Assembly: GCA_016219275.1 (NCBI GenBank)
Contig: JACRBM010000031.1
Span: 1-64,000 of the forward strand
DNA: 64,000 nt
DNA from: Chloroflexota bacterium
GTDB lineage: Bacteria > Chloroflexota > Anaerolineae > UBA4142
Direction: 5' to 3'
Part shown: piece by piece, positions 15,882 through 25,682 of the stretch
Layout: each line of letters begins with the position of its first letter
Position numbering within the stretch: position 1 is the first letter of the stretch
The notes under the pieces: model-generated
Seen by the model: the letters and a program-made list of their open reading frames with translations, nothing else
Database searches by the model: none
What the model was told of the DNA's origin: nothing
Translations under genes and position numbers: made by a program

Positions 15882-16751
15882 ATGGAAGAGTTAACCGATT
15901 TCCGACGGCGGATCGAAGGTCACTTTGGCAACCTCACCAAACGCGAGAAGCGGATTGCCTCCTTCCTTTTATCCAACCACGATCAAGCCACCTTCCTCAC
16001 GGGGTCTGAAATTGCCAAGCACGTGGATGTCAGCGAGGCGACCGTCGTTCGTTTTGCCAAGTCCATCGGCTACAAGAGTTTCCCCGAACTACGCCGCGCA
16101 CTTCAGGAAATCTTCCGAGTCAAAGTGACCCCAGCCGCGCGGCTCCAACGCAAACTCACCGACCTGAAAAGCGGTCAAGGCGATGTTCTCCATCAAGTTG
16201 TGGACATGGAATTACAATATCTTGCCGAAGTGCCCCGCAGTATTTCCACGGCGGATTTCGACCGCGCTGTCAAGATCATCCTCAAAGGACGGCGACTGTT
16301 CATTTTCGGATCGGGTCCCTCGCGTATTCTCGCCGAACTCGTCCAGATCCGCTTTAATCGTTTCGCGTTGCCCAGTGTGCTCATTACCGAGACTGGACGC
16401 GATATGCTCGACAAATTGCTCTTGCTGAAACCTGATGACGCTGTCCTCGCCACCGGCTTTTATCGCGACAATCCAGAACTGGGCGCGATGATCGGCGAAG
16501 CGCACAAAATTGGTTGCAAAATAGTGTTGCTCACCGATACGCTCGGCGCGCGCTACAAAGACCAAGCAGATGTCATTCTCTCGGCGCGACGCGGACCGGT
16601 CTCAACCTTTCATTCTCTTACGGTCCCCATGGCGATCCTCAACGCGATCATTCTCGCCGTCGCCATGGAACGCTCCGAGGCGACCGTCGCTTCACTCGAT
16701 CGCCTGCAAGCGCTACGCGCTCAATACGGTTTTGATTTTCCAACCAAGTGA
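15882..16751 (+). CDS. MurR/RpiR-family transcriptional regulator with SIS domain
   Basis: A 289-residue regulator with an N-terminal HTH_6 domain (residues 1-77; SEIAKHVDVSEATVVRFAKSIGYKSFPELR is the typical helix-turn-helix) and a C-terminal SIS sugar-phosphate-binding domain (about 125-260; RRLFIFGSGPSRILAEL is the phosphate-binding loop). RpiR proteins usually sense phosphorylated sugars or amino sugars and control adjacent catabolic genes. A GGAG ribosome binding site precedes the ATG. It lies directly upstream of, and co-oriented with, the transporter and catabolic genes to 31963, so it is the probable regulator of that island. Confidence 0.92.
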   Translation: MEELTDFRRRIEGHFGNLTKREKRIASFLLSNHDQATFLTGSEIAKHVDVSEATVVRFAKSIGYKSFPELRRALQEIFRVKVTPAARLQRKLTDLKSGQGDVLHQVVDMELQYLAEVPRSISTADFDRAVKIILKGRRLFIFGSGPSRILAELVQIRFNRFALPSVLITETGRDMLDKLLLLKPDDAVLATGFYRDNPELGAMIGEAHKIGCKIVLLTDTLGARYKDQADVILSARRGPVSTFHSLTVPMAILNAIILAVAMERSEATVASLDRLQALRAQYGFDFPTK

Positions 16752-16796
16752 TTGGACGGGCTGGTCCCGGTTCTTCCTCAGTGCGGAGGAAAACGA

Positions 16797-18617
16797 ATGT
16801 CCGCAAGTGTACTACCATCCTCGCTCGTACGCCCCACTCGACGCCTGTGGCGCACGTTGGCGCGTCCACACGTCGTCGTTGCGATTGTTTTGCTGACATT
16901 GCTACTCTATCTCGTGATCACGCCTCTGCTCATTATGATTCAGACGACGATCACGTGGCAACCCGAAGATGTACGCTTGGTGCGCGGCATCACGCCCGGC
17001 GAATTGACCACCTTCCACTGGGAACGCGTATTCAACAGCATCATCAGTCAAACGATGCTGTGGACGCCGTTGCAAAACACGCTCATCACCAGCATCGGGA
17101 TTTCGATTTTTGCGCTAACGATTGGTTCGCTTCTCGCCTGGCTCGTCGTTCGCACCGATTTGCCGGGCAAGAATTACATTTCGAGCATCGCGATTATTCC
17201 GTACATGCTTCCCTCGTGGACGATTTCGCTCGCGTGGATCGTCGTGTTCAAGAACCAACGCATCGGCGGTTCGATTGGTTTTCTCGAAGCGCTCACCGGT
17301 ATCCAGGTCCCCGATTGGTTGTCGTACGGTCCCGCGCCGATCATCATTACATTGTCTCTGCACTATTACGCGTTCGCGTTTCTCCTTGTGTCAGGCGCGC
17401 TGCAATCGTTAGACGCGCGGCTCGAAGAATCCGGCGAGATGTTGGGCGCGTCGCGCTGGCAAGTGCTCAGCCGCATCACGTTTCCACTCGTCATCCCGGC
17501 GATTCTGTCTGCGTTCATCCTGACCTTTTCGCGCGCGATGGGCAGTTTCGGCACACCGGCGTTTCTTGGCAACCCGGTGCGCTATTACGTCCTCTCGACC
17601 ACGCTGTACAATAACATCGCCAGTCGTCTGCAAGCCGACGGCTTTGTGCTGGGTCTGGTGCTCATCGCGATTTCGATTGTCACGATTTATTTCAATCAGC
17701 GCATCATTGGCGTGCGAAAAAGTTATGCCACGCTCACCGGCAAAGGTTTCACATCAACGCCGATTCGTTTGCGCGCATTCAAATATCCCCTCCTGATTTT
17801 GGTGGTCGCGTTTCTAATGATCGCGGTAGTTGCGCCGCTCGGATTCCTGGGTTATCAATCGTTGATGTTGCGCAAAGGCGTCTATTCACTCGACAACATG
17901 ACGCTCCACTTTTGGATTGGCGAAAGCAATCCCAAAATTGCCGATGGCATCGCCGGCATTCTAACCGATGCGCAAACCTGGGTCTCCACTTGGAATAGCG
18001 TTGCGCTCGCGCTGTCGGTGGGCGGCATTACGTCACTCCTGGGAATTTTTCTCGGTTATGCCGTCGTCAAGGGACGCGGCACGTGGCTCTCGAAAATTGT
18101 CGAACAGGTCGCGTTCTTGCCGTACCTGATGCCAAGCATCGCGTTCGGCGCGATCTACATTGGCATGTTCGCCCAGCCGCTCGGACCACTTCCCGCGCTT
18201 TATGGTACGTTTTGGATTCTCGTCGTCGTATCGGTCGCGAAAAACTTGCCGTACTCGTCGCGCGCCGGCACGGCGGCGATGTTGCAGGTGGGCAGTGAAT
18301 TGGAAGAGGCGGCGCTCGTCGGCGGCGCGTCGTGGCTCACGCGCTTTCGCCGCATCATCATTCCGTTAACGAGTTCCGGTCTCGTTTCCGGATTCCTGCT
18401 CACGTTCATCACCTCGATGCGCGAACTGTCGTTGATCGTTCTACTGGTCACGCCGGCGACGCGTACGCTCACGACGCTGAACTTTCGTTACTCGGAACAA
18501 GGATATCACCAACCGGGCGACGCGCTCGCGATGATGCTCGTCGCGATTATTCTGCTGTGTGAATGGCTGGTGCGCCGTTTTCGCGGCGGGCAAATCGGCA
18601 AAGGACTAGGGGCGTAA
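16797..18617 (+). CDS. ABC transporter permease, fused two-domain (AfuB/FbpB type), copy 1
   Basis: A 606-residue inner-membrane permease that fuses two binding-protein-dependent transport domains, as in FbpB, AfuB and 2-aminoethylphosphonate permeases. Each half ends with an EAA loop: EESGEMLGASRWQVLSRIT in the first and EEAALVGGASWLTRFRRII in the second, the contacts for the ATPase. About twelve helices are visible. I start at ATG 16797 because GGAGGA lies seven bases upstream. It follows the regulator by 45 bases and abuts its ATPase gene (TAA then ATG). It is clearly related to the second permease at 21168. Confidence 0.92.
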   Translation: MSASVLPSSLVRPTRRLWRTLARPHVVVAIVLLTLLLYLVITPLLIMIQTTITWQPEDVRLVRGITPGELTTFHWERVFNSIISQTMLWTPLQNTLITSIGISIFALTIGSLLAWLVVRTDLPGKNYISSIAIIPYMLPSWTISLAWIVVFKNQRIGGSIGFLEALTGIQVPDWLSYGPAPIIITLSLHYYAFAFLLVSGALQSLDARLEESGEMLGASRWQVLSRITFPLVIPAILSAFILTFSRAMGSFGTPAFLGNPVRYYVLSTTLYNNIASRLQADGFVLGLVLIAISIVTIYFNQRIIGVRKSYATLTGKGFTSTPIRLRAFKYPLLILVVAFLMIAVVAPLGFLGYQSLMLRKGVYSLDNMTLHFWIGESNPKIADGIAGILTDAQTWVSTWNSVALALSVGGITSLLGIFLGYAVVKGRGTWLSKIVEQVAFLPYLMPSIAFGAIYIGMFAQPLGPLPALYGTFWILVVVSVAKNLPYSSRAGTAAMLQVGSELEEAALVGGASWLTRFRRIIIPLTSSGLVSGFLLTFITSMRELSLIVLLVTPATRTLTTLNFRYSEQGYHQPGDALAMMLVAIILLCEWLVRRFRGGQIGKGLGA

Positions 18618-19709
18618 ATGTATCGCATCGAATTAAAGCACGTCAGCAAACGATTTGGCAAAGTGCTCGCCGTGGATGATTTGAATTTAATGATCGAACC
18701 AGGGAGTTTTTTGACGCTCTTGGGTCCTTCGGGTTGTGGCAAGACGACCGTCCTCCGTATGATTGCCGGGTTGGAGGAACCGGACGCCGGCGAGATTTTG
18801 ATTGATGGTCGCCCAGTCTTTTCCTCCGACCAAGATATTTTTGTGCCGCCGCCGCAACGCAACTTGGGATTGGTTTTTCAATCGTACGCGTTGTGGCCCC
18901 ACCTGACCGTGTTTCAAAATGTCGCGTTCGGTTTACAGATGGCAAAACGACCCCAATCAGAAATCCAGGAACGCGTCGGAACCATTTTGAAGGATTTGCA
19001 AATCGGCGGGATGGCAGAACGCTATCCGCAAGAGATGAGCGGAGGGCAACAACAACGCGTCGCGCTCGCGCGGATGCTTGCGCCCAAACCGGGCATCTTT
19101 TTGCTGGACGAGCCGCTCTCCAATCTCGACGCGCGTTTGCGCGTGGATATGCGCTCGGAATTGAAACGCTTGCATCGCGACACCCGCGCGACGGCGGTGT
19201 ACGTGACGCACGATCAACTCGAAGCGCTTACCATGTCCACGCACATCGCGGTGATGCAGGAAGGGCGCTTGCAACAGTACGCCAGCCCAAGCCAAGTGTA
19301 TCGCACGCCCGCGAATCTTTTCGTCGCTGATTTTATCGGCAATCCAAAAATCAATTTGATTGACGCGAATCTAATTACGAACGATGGCGCACTCACGTTG
19401 CACTGCGGCGCGTTCGAAATCAAGAATGTGACCACGCGCGCGACCGGTGCGGTTGTCGCGGCGATTCGCCCCGAAGACATTCGCATTTCGTTGGAGAAAA
19501 TACCCGATGCCGCCGAATTCACGACGTACGCGGTTCTGCCGGCGGGTTCGGAAATCATTGTGAACGCGCAGTGCGGCGACACGACTATCGTCATCAAGGA
19601 AACACGCGATATCGAGATTGAAATGGATCGTGCTGTGTGGCTCACGTTCGACGCGAAAAAGATCAATCTCTACGACAAAGCAACCGGCAATTTGATCGTC
19701 GCACGTTGA
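18618..19709 (+). CDS. ABC transporter ATP-binding protein (AfuC/FbpC type), copy 1
   Basis: A 363-residue ATPase. Walker A is GPSGCGKTT (about residues 35-43), the Q loop is in LVFQSYALWP, the signature is EMSGGQQQRVALARML, Walker B is IFLLDEPLSNLDARLR and the H loop is YVTHDQLEALT. A C-terminal TOBE-like domain (about 240-363) follows, as in sugar and ferric/phosphonate importers. It starts directly at the permease stop codon, so the two are tightly coupled and work together to energise import. Confidence 0.93.
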   Translation: MYRIELKHVSKRFGKVLAVDDLNLMIEPGSFLTLLGPSGCGKTTVLRMIAGLEEPDAGEILIDGRPVFSSDQDIFVPPPQRNLGLVFQSYALWPHLTVFQNVAFGLQMAKRPQSEIQERVGTILKDLQIGGMAERYPQEMSGGQQQRVALARMLAPKPGIFLLDEPLSNLDARLRVDMRSELKRLHRDTRATAVYVTHDQLEALTMSTHIAVMQEGRLQQYASPSQVYRTPANLFVADFIGNPKINLIDANLITNDGALTLHCGAFEIKNVTTRATGAVVAAIRPEDIRISLEKIPDAAEFTTYAVLPAGSEIIVNAQCGDTTIVIKETRDIEIEMDRAVWLTFDAKKINLYDKATGNLIVAR

Positions 19710-19795
19710 TGCGAACGAGGAGGAGGATGGAAGAAAAATCGCGCGCAAACCAAATCGGCAAACTGAAACTGTTCTCTGTGCACAAGGAGGTACTC

Positions 19796-21079
19796 GTGTT
19801 ACAAAGGTCTGTTTTGCTCGGATTGTTGATTCTGGCTGTGATTGCAGTCGCATGCGCCACACCGACCGAAGCGCCCAAACCGACCGCGCCGCCGGCATCG
19901 TCGTCGGGTCCCGCGCCAACCGCCGCGCCCAAGCCAATCGATGATCCCTTGAAAGGATTGACGGACGCGCAGAAGACCTGGGCAAAAGCCGCCGAGCTGG
20001 GACCCTCTGCGCCCAAGACCCAGGATTGGGCAGCCATCGAAGCCACGGCAAAGAAAGAGGGCAAGGTCGTCATCTACTCCAACTCATCGCGTTGGCCCGA
20101 CATCAAGAAATCATTTGAAGCCGCCTATCCGGGCATCACCGTCGAGGGTTACGACATTTCCACCGTTGACCTCATCACGAAATTGCAGAAAGAACAAAAA
20201 GCCGGTGTGTACACCGCGGACGTGATTCTGTGCGGCGATTATTCGACGCTTGTTAACGAAATGCTCAATCCACCGAACAAAATGCTGTGGAACTTTGTGC
20301 CGCAAGAATTGGAACCACTCGTAGACATTGCCGCGCGCGAACCGCTGATGTACCATCGTTACGGCTTGACGACGTTTGTCTATAACACCGAAGTGTACAA
20401 AGAACCGCCGGTGAAAAACATTTGGGATTTCACGAAACCGGCATGGAAAGGCAAAGTCATTCTGCCCGATCCACAAAAAGTGGCGATGGGTTTACTCGCG
20501 TTGACGATTATTACCAAAAATTCCGATACAATGGCAAACGCATACCAGGACGCGTTTGGCAAACCGCTCCAACTTGAAGCGAACGTGCCGAATGCCGGCT
20601 ATCAATGGATCAAGGACGTGCTCAAGAACGAACCGGCGTTGACTTCAAGTAGCGGCGATGTCGCAACCGCGATTGGCGCGAAAGGGCAAAAAGCCCCACC
20701 GATTGGTTTTACCACGTACTCAAAAATTCGCGATGTTATCAAAGGCGATCTCGTGTTTGACGTGATGTGGAATATGCAACCCATCATCGGTTTTACCGAA
20801 GAGACCGCGCTCGCGATTGCGAACCAAGCGCCACACCCCAACGCCGCCAAGTTGTTGATTCGCTGGATGGAAGGCGACGAAAAGGGTGGCAAGGGTTTTG
20901 TGCCCTTTTACGTTCCCGGCGATTATCCCACCCGCAAAGATGTGCCACCGCCGCAAGGCGCAAAACCGTGGCTTGATGTGCAAAAATTTGTGTGGAGCGG
21001 CGCGGGCGATACGCTGTACGTGTACAACAACTCAGTCAAAGTGCGCGATTTCTGGCTAGCGAACCTGAAACCCAAGTAA
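19796..21079 (+). CDS. Extracellular solute-binding lipoprotein, copy 1
   Basis: A 427-residue periplasmic/extracellular binding protein of the AfuA/FbpA class. The lipoprotein signal is short, LLILAVIAVACAT, with a lipobox before the Cys at about residue 20, then a Thr/Pro/Ala-rich linker. The mature domain begins with KKEGKVVIYSNSSRWPDIKKSF, typical of the class that binds ferric ions, phosphonates or sugar phosphates. I chose GTG 19796 because AAGGAGG lies five bases upstream; the frame itself extends back into the ATPase gene. A large hairpin follows the gene and may protect its mRNA. Confidence 0.9.
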   Translation: MLQRSVLLGLLILAVIAVACATPTEAPKPTAPPASSSGPAPTAAPKPIDDPLKGLTDAQKTWAKAAELGPSAPKTQDWAAIEATAKKEGKVVIYSNSSRWPDIKKSFEAAYPGITVEGYDISTVDLITKLQKEQKAGVYTADVILCGDYSTLVNEMLNPPNKMLWNFVPQELEPLVDIAAREPLMYHRYGLTTFVYNTEVYKEPPVKNIWDFTKPAWKGKVILPDPQKVAMGLLALTIITKNSDTMANAYQDAFGKPLQLEANVPNAGYQWIKDVLKNEPALTSSSGDVATAIGAKGQKAPPIGFTTYSKIRDVIKGDLVFDVMWNMQPIIGFTEETALAIANQAPHPNAAKLLIRWMEGDEKGGKGFVPFYVPGDYPTRKDVPPPQGAKPWLDVQKFVWSGAGDTLYVYNNSVKVRDFWLANLKPK

Positions 21080-21092
21080 CCGATTTGATGAC

Positions 21093-21146
21093 GAACCCGA
21101 TTTCTTGCTTGCCCGAACGATCAAGCGCGGGCAAGCAAGCGGGTTC
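21093..21146 (+). repeat. Intercistronic hairpin after binding-protein gene 1
   Basis: CTTGCTTGCCCG (21104-21115) pairs with CGGGCAAGCAAG (21128-21139), extended beyond a bulge by GAACCCG/CGGGTTC. There is only a weak T-rich tail, so partial termination or mRNA stabilisation between binding protein and second permease is likely. Confidence 0.7.
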
Positions 21147-21167
21147 TTATTCAGATGGAGCACTGTT

Positions 21168-23003
21168 ATGGCAATTCCCCAATCATTGCAGCCACCCGGC
21201 GCGCTGCAACTGCTAGCCAATTACCGGAGGTTTGTCCGCTGGTTCACCAGCCCTAAAGTGATTCTGGCGTTGGTCATGCTTGTCTTGATGGTGTACTTGA
21301 TTCTCGTCCCGCTCTATCGCATGATTGAAACCACGCTGACTTATCAAGAGAGAGACATTCACTATGATCCAGATGCCATCGTGGGTGAGCCGACTCTCTT
21401 TCATTGGGTGAGAATGTTGACGGGTGAGCTTGCCGAAGTGATGACCTACGCGCCCTTGCAACATTCGCTCGTGATCTCGACCGGCGCGACATTGCTCGCG
21501 CTGCTCATCGGCTCGACGTTGGCGTGGATGGCGATTCGTACCGATATGGCGGGTAGGACTATCATCAACACGCTGGCAACCGTCCCCTACATTATGCCAT
21601 CTTGGACGATTGCGATGGCGTGGACGGTGTTGTTCAAGAATCGCACATCGGGTGGTTCGCCGGGCATTTATGAATATCTTGTTGGACAAGGTCCACCCGA
21701 TTGGTTGGCGTACGGTCCTGTGCCGATCATCATCAGCAGCGCACTGCACTATTACACCTTCTTCTTCCTGTTTGTTTCCGCCGCGTTGATGTCTATTGAT
21801 TCCAACCTGGAAGAAGCAGGCGAGTTGATGGGCGCGAGTCGTTGGCGCATCTTGCGGAAAATCACGTTTCCGTTGATCGTGCCTGCGTTGCTTTCCGGTT
21901 TCATTATGACCTTCTCCAAAGTGATGGGCACGTTTGGCGGACCGAACGTGTTGGGAATTCCCGTCGGCTACTATACGATTTCGACGATGATCCGATCGGA
22001 TATGGGCTTGGGTAACTATGCCGATGGCTTTGTGCTAGCTATCGTCTTGATTCTCTTCGCGATGACGACCGTGTATGCGAACCAAAAAGTGGTCGGCACG
22101 CGCAAGAGTTATGAAACGATTGGCGGGCGCGGATTCGTGGCGCAACGCACGCGCCTACGGAACTGGAAATTCAGCTTGACTGCTGGCGTGATCTTTTTTC
22201 AGTTAGTCGTGGCGCTACTACCGCTCGCGCTGTTGGCTTTCAGTACGTTCATGTTGATTGACGGCGAATACAGTCTCAGCAATTTTACCTTGCACTATTG
22301 GATCGGTGAAAGCACGCCCACCATTTCTAATGGCGTGCCGGGCGTACTGCGTAACCCGGATATTTACAAAGGCGCTTGGAATTCGATTGCGCTCTCGTTG
22401 TGGACAGCGTTCTTCACTGCGTTGCTTGGCATGCTTCTCGGCTATGCCATCGCGAAAGGGCGCGGCACGCGGCTGTCGAAACTGGTCGAACAACTCGCGT
22501 TTATTCCGTACGTGATTCCCGGCATCGCGTTTGGCGCGGTCTACATCTCGATGTTCGCCAAATCGGTGGGACCGATTCCGCCGTTGTACGGAACTTTTGC
22601 GTTACTCGTCATCGTCTCGGTGGCGAAACATATTCCGTACTCCGCGCGAACTGGCGTCTCCGCAATGCTCCAAGTGGGGCGGGAATTGGAAGAAGCCGGT
22701 CAAGTGGCGGGCGCGAATGCTTGGCAGCGATTTCAGCGCATCATTTTTCCGCTCACCAGTCCCGGCTTTGTTTCCGGTTTTCTGATGACGTTCATCACGA
22801 CGATGCGCGAACTATCGTTGATCATCCTGTTGGTGACGCCCTCCACGCAAGTGCTCGCCAGTATGACGATCCGCTATCTCGAAAATGACGACACCCAGAT
22901 GGCGAATGCGATCATTATCATCTTGGTCACGCTGGTCTTGATCGGCAACTGGCTCATCAGTCTCTTCCGCGGCGGCAGTCTCAAAAAAGGTCTTGGAATG
23001 TAG
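21168..23003 (+). CDS. ABC transporter permease, fused two-domain (AfuB/FbpB type), copy 2
   Basis: A 611-residue fused permease with two transport domains of about six helices each. EAA loops are EEAGELMGASRWRILRKIT and EEAGQVAGANAWQRFQRII. Large stretches match the copy at 16797 (for example GRGTRLSKLVEQ against GRGTWLSKIVEQ, and TFITTMRELSLIILLVTP against TFITSMRELSLIVLLVTP), so the two arose by duplication or from a common ancestor. The start at ATG 21168 is preceded by GGAG. It would pair with the ATPase at 23184 and the lipoprotein at 24456. Confidence 0.92.
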   Translation: MAIPQSLQPPGALQLLANYRRFVRWFTSPKVILALVMLVLMVYLILVPLYRMIETTLTYQERDIHYDPDAIVGEPTLFHWVRMLTGELAEVMTYAPLQHSLVISTGATLLALLIGSTLAWMAIRTDMAGRTIINTLATVPYIMPSWTIAMAWTVLFKNRTSGGSPGIYEYLVGQGPPDWLAYGPVPIIISSALHYYTFFFLFVSAALMSIDSNLEEAGELMGASRWRILRKITFPLIVPALLSGFIMTFSKVMGTFGGPNVLGIPVGYYTISTMIRSDMGLGNYADGFVLAIVLILFAMTTVYANQKVVGTRKSYETIGGRGFVAQRTRLRNWKFSLTAGVIFFQLVVALLPLALLAFSTFMLIDGEYSLSNFTLHYWIGESTPTISNGVPGVLRNPDIYKGAWNSIALSLWTAFFTALLGMLLGYAIAKGRGTRLSKLVEQLAFIPYVIPGIAFGAVYISMFAKSVGPIPPLYGTFALLVIVSVAKHIPYSARTGVSAMLQVGRELEEAGQVAGANAWQRFQRIIFPLTSPGFVSGFLMTFITTMRELSLIILLVTPSTQVLASMTIRYLENDDTQMANAIIIILVTLVLIGNWLISLFRGGSLKKGLGM

Positions 23004-23025
23004 CAACACCTTCGCCAAAATCATA

Positions 23026-23131
23026 AATTCATCCGCGAATAACGCGAACCCTGGCACTTGCGTTCCCGCCAGGGCAAGTGTAACGCGAATGAATTTAAAA
23101 TTAGCGGAGATTCGCGTTATGCGCGGATAAA
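23026..23131. repeat. Dispersed repeat element with ATTCGCG/CGCGAAT arms
   Basis: The 180-base gap contains ATCCGCGAATAACGCG near its start and CGCGTTATGCGCGGAT near its end, plus an inner palindrome (CCCTGGCACTTGCG against GCCAGGGCAAGTG). The outer arms recur at 35199-35274, so this is a mobile or dispersed non-coding repeat inside the operon. Confidence 0.7.
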
Positions 23132-23183
23132 AAAACGGGCGAAAACGATTTGGCGAAAGTATTGAATGTAGAGAAAGGAATTT

Positions 23184-24269
23184 ATGGGAACATCCATCCT
23201 CATCAAGAATCTCACCAAACGCTTCGGCAAGGTTGCCGCAGTCAACAATGTGAGTCTGACCATCGAACCAGGCGCTTTCTTGACCCTCTTGGGACCGTCC
23301 GGTTGCGGCAAGACCACTTTGTTGCGCTGCATCGCCGGTCTGGAAGATCCGGATGAAGGCGAGATTTCCATCGGCGACAAGTTAGTCTTTTCGAGCGCGC
23401 GCGGCATCAATTTAGCGGCGGGTCAGCGCAATCTTGGCTTGGTCTTTCAAAATTATGCGCTGTGGCCCCACATGACAGTTTACAAAAACATGACCTTTGC
23501 GCTTGAAATCCAGAAAATACCAAAGGAACACATGGCGCAGCGCGTTAACGAATCGCTAGCCGAAGTGCAAATGGCGGGCTATGCCGATCGCTATCCACGC
23601 GAGATGAGCGGTGGACAACAGCAACGCATCGCGCTCGCGCGGATGCTAGCGTATCGTCCCAAAGTTTTTTTGATGGACGAGCCGCTCTCGAATCTAGACG
23701 CGCGCCTGCGAATTGATATGCGCGCGGAACTCAAACGTTTGCATCATATTTCCGGCGCGACCACCGTCTACGTCACCCACGATCAAATCGAAGCGTTGAC
23801 CATGTCGTCCGCGATTGCCGTGATGCGGGATGGCGTCATTCAACAAGTAGATCCGCCCGACCACATCTATCGTTGTCCCGCCAATCTGTTCGTTGCGGAT
23901 TTCATCGGCAATCCCAAAGTGAATCTGTTGGAGGGCACGGTGGACGGTGCGAATTCAGTTGACCTCGGTAAATTCAAGATGCCCATCGCAACACAGAACG
24001 CTACCGGTCCGATCGTAGTTGCCATTCGCCCAGAAGACATCGCCATCTCGACGACCCCGACACCGGATTCCGTTGAGTTCAACGCGTATTCTGTATTGCC
24101 TTCAGGCGCCGATTCAACCATCGTTGCGCATCGGGATGGTTTGGAGATCACGGTCAAAGTCATGGGAATCAGCAAAATCAAAATGGACGACAAGATTTGG
24201 CTGAGATTTGATTCAACAACTCTGAACTTGTACGACAAGGCAAGTGGAAAACTGATCGTCGCGAATTAA
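23184..24269 (+). CDS. ABC transporter ATP-binding protein (AfuC/FbpC type), copy 2
   Basis: A 361-residue ATPase closely related to the copy at 18618. It has Walker A GPSGCGKTT, signature EMSGGQQQRIALARML, Walker B VFLMDEPLSNLDARLR, and YVTHDQIEALT for the H loop. The C-terminal TOBE region carries VVAIRPEDIAIS. The ribosome binding site AAAGGA precedes ATG 23184. It should energise the second permease and completes the duplicate transporter set. Confidence 0.93.
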   Translation: MGTSILIKNLTKRFGKVAAVNNVSLTIEPGAFLTLLGPSGCGKTTLLRCIAGLEDPDEGEISIGDKLVFSSARGINLAAGQRNLGLVFQNYALWPHMTVYKNMTFALEIQKIPKEHMAQRVNESLAEVQMAGYADRYPREMSGGQQQRIALARMLAYRPKVFLMDEPLSNLDARLRIDMRAELKRLHHISGATTVYVTHDQIEALTMSSAIAVMRDGVIQQVDPPDHIYRCPANLFVADFIGNPKVNLLEGTVDGANSVDLGKFKMPIATQNATGPIVVAIRPEDIAISTTPTPDSVEFNAYSVLPSGADSTIVAHRDGLEITVKVMGISKIKMDDKIWLRFDSTTLNLYDKASGKLIVAN

Positions 24270-24282
24270 AAGTTGGCAGTTG

Positions 24283-24386
24283 AGGTTCGAGGATGAAAGT
24301 GAGAGGTTGGAAGTTGGAATCTGGAACATCCAATTTCCAATTTCCAATTTCCAACGTCCAACATCCAATTTCCAGAAAGGGGGTGT
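24283..24386 (+). repeat. Heptamer array upstream of binding-protein gene 2
   Basis: GGTTGGAAGTTGGAAT-like words (24300-24325) are followed by about eight 7-base units CCAATTT, CCAATTT, CCAATTT, CCAACGT, CCAACAT, CCAATTT. The two halves are complementary and can fold into a long imperfect hairpin. Confidence 0.85.
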
Positions 24387-24455
24387 GCGGCAGAGATTCA
24401 AACGAAACAACGCGTATTCCATCCAATCCATTTCCCAATTCTCGAGGAGGAGAAA

Positions 24456-25673
24456 ATGAAAGCGTTTGCAAAATTGTTGATGATTGCGGTGGTCATGAGT
24501 GTCCTAGTCGCGTGCGCATCACCCGCAGCGCCGACCACCGCGCCTGCCGCGCCTAAAGCCGCAACTGTTCCGGCGATAGATGCAGCAATGGATGCTTGGC
24601 TCAAATCTGCCGAACTGGGCAAGTACGCGCCCGCCAAGCAAGATTGGGCAGCCATCGAAGCGGCAGCCAAGAAGGAAGGAAAGGTACTCGTCTATGCCAA
24701 TTCGTCGCGCATTGCCGATGTGAAAAAGACGTTCGAAAAAAAGTATCCCGGGATTACGCTCGAAGGATTTGATCTGGGCAGTGAAGACTCGGTCCTCAAA
24801 ATAAAAGAAGAGCAAAAAGCCGGGGCTTTTACCGGTGATGTGCTCTTCAGTAGCAGTTCCGCCGGCGATGTAGTGGGGGACATGTTGCCCAAGCAGATGC
24901 TGTGGAATTTCATACCCGACACCGTCGCTTCCGTGTACCCCAAAGCCGCCAGCGATCCGTTGCTTGTTTCACGCTACGGCGTCCGTGTCCTGGCATACAA
25001 CTCGGAACTGAACAAGACGTGCCCGGTCGGCAATTGGTGGGAATTGACCGAACCGACTTGGAAAGGCAAAATCTACATCGAGGATCCGTTGGCGGATGCC
25101 AGCACCATGGGTATCTTTGCCACCATCGTTTCGCACGGCAAAGAGTTTGCGGATGCCTACAAAGAGAAATACGGTAAAGACCCCGTTCTCGATAAAGACA
25201 CTCCCGATGCCGCGTGGCTGTGGCTCAAGCTGTTCGCCAAGAACAAACCGATGCCCCAACCGGGCGGCGATGAAGTCACGACCGCCATCGGGTCAAAAGG
25301 AATGAAGGAAGCCGGGATCGGTTTCATCTCCTATTCCAAATACCGCAACGTGGTCAAGGGAACGATTGTCGTCGAGCCATGCAAAGGTCTGAAACCGGTT
25401 CTGGGTCTCCAGACCGCGTCGTATCTGGCAATCGCGAATCGCGCGCCGCATCCCAATGCCGCCAAGCTGTTCATCAATTACATCACTAGCCAGGAAGGGT
25501 TCGAATCCTGGAACGTCATCGGCGACTACAGCCCTCGCACCGATTGGGACTCTCCTAAAGGCGCTATTCCGTACATGGAACTGGGCAAAGTCGTCTGGAC
25601 GGTTGACGAGTCCATCGCGTACAAGACCCTCGGCAAGGTGCGCGACTTTTACGCGATCAACGTGCTCAAGTAA
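24456..25673 (+). CDS. Extracellular solute-binding lipoprotein, copy 2
   Basis: A 405-residue lipoprotein. The signal peptide LLMIAVVMSVLVACAS carries a lipobox with Cys about residue 22, followed by an Ala/Pro/Thr linker. The mature start, KKEGKVLVYANSSRIADVKKTF, parallels copy 1 (KKEGKVVIYSNSSRWPDIKKSF), so both bind related ligands. Divergence elsewhere (for example around residues 100-140) suggests the ligand range is not identical. GAGGAGG lies before the ATG. It closes the second transporter unit, just upstream of catabolic genes. Confidence 0.9.
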   Translation: MKAFAKLLMIAVVMSVLVACASPAAPTTAPAAPKAATVPAIDAAMDAWLKSAELGKYAPAKQDWAAIEAAAKKEGKVLVYANSSRIADVKKTFEKKYPGITLEGFDLGSEDSVLKIKEEQKAGAFTGDVLFSSSSAGDVVGDMLPKQMLWNFIPDTVASVYPKAASDPLLVSRYGVRVLAYNSELNKTCPVGNWWELTEPTWKGKIYIEDPLADASTMGIFATIVSHGKEFADAYKEKYGKDPVLDKDTPDAAWLWLKLFAKNKPMPQPGGDEVTTAIGSKGMKEAGIGFISYSKYRNVVKGTIVVEPCKGLKPVLGLQTASYLAIANRAPHPNAAKLFINYITSQEGFESWNVIGDYSPRTDWDSPKGAIPYMELGKVVWTVDESIAYKTLGKVRDFYAINVLK

Positions 25674-25682
25674 CTCGGCGTA

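Noticed and set aside
16797-25673. Both ABC systems as ferric iron importers
   Set aside because: The fold is FbpABC-like, but the SIS regulator, phosphatases, isomerases and kinase around them fit phosphorylated sugars better; iron cannot be excluded from sequence alone.
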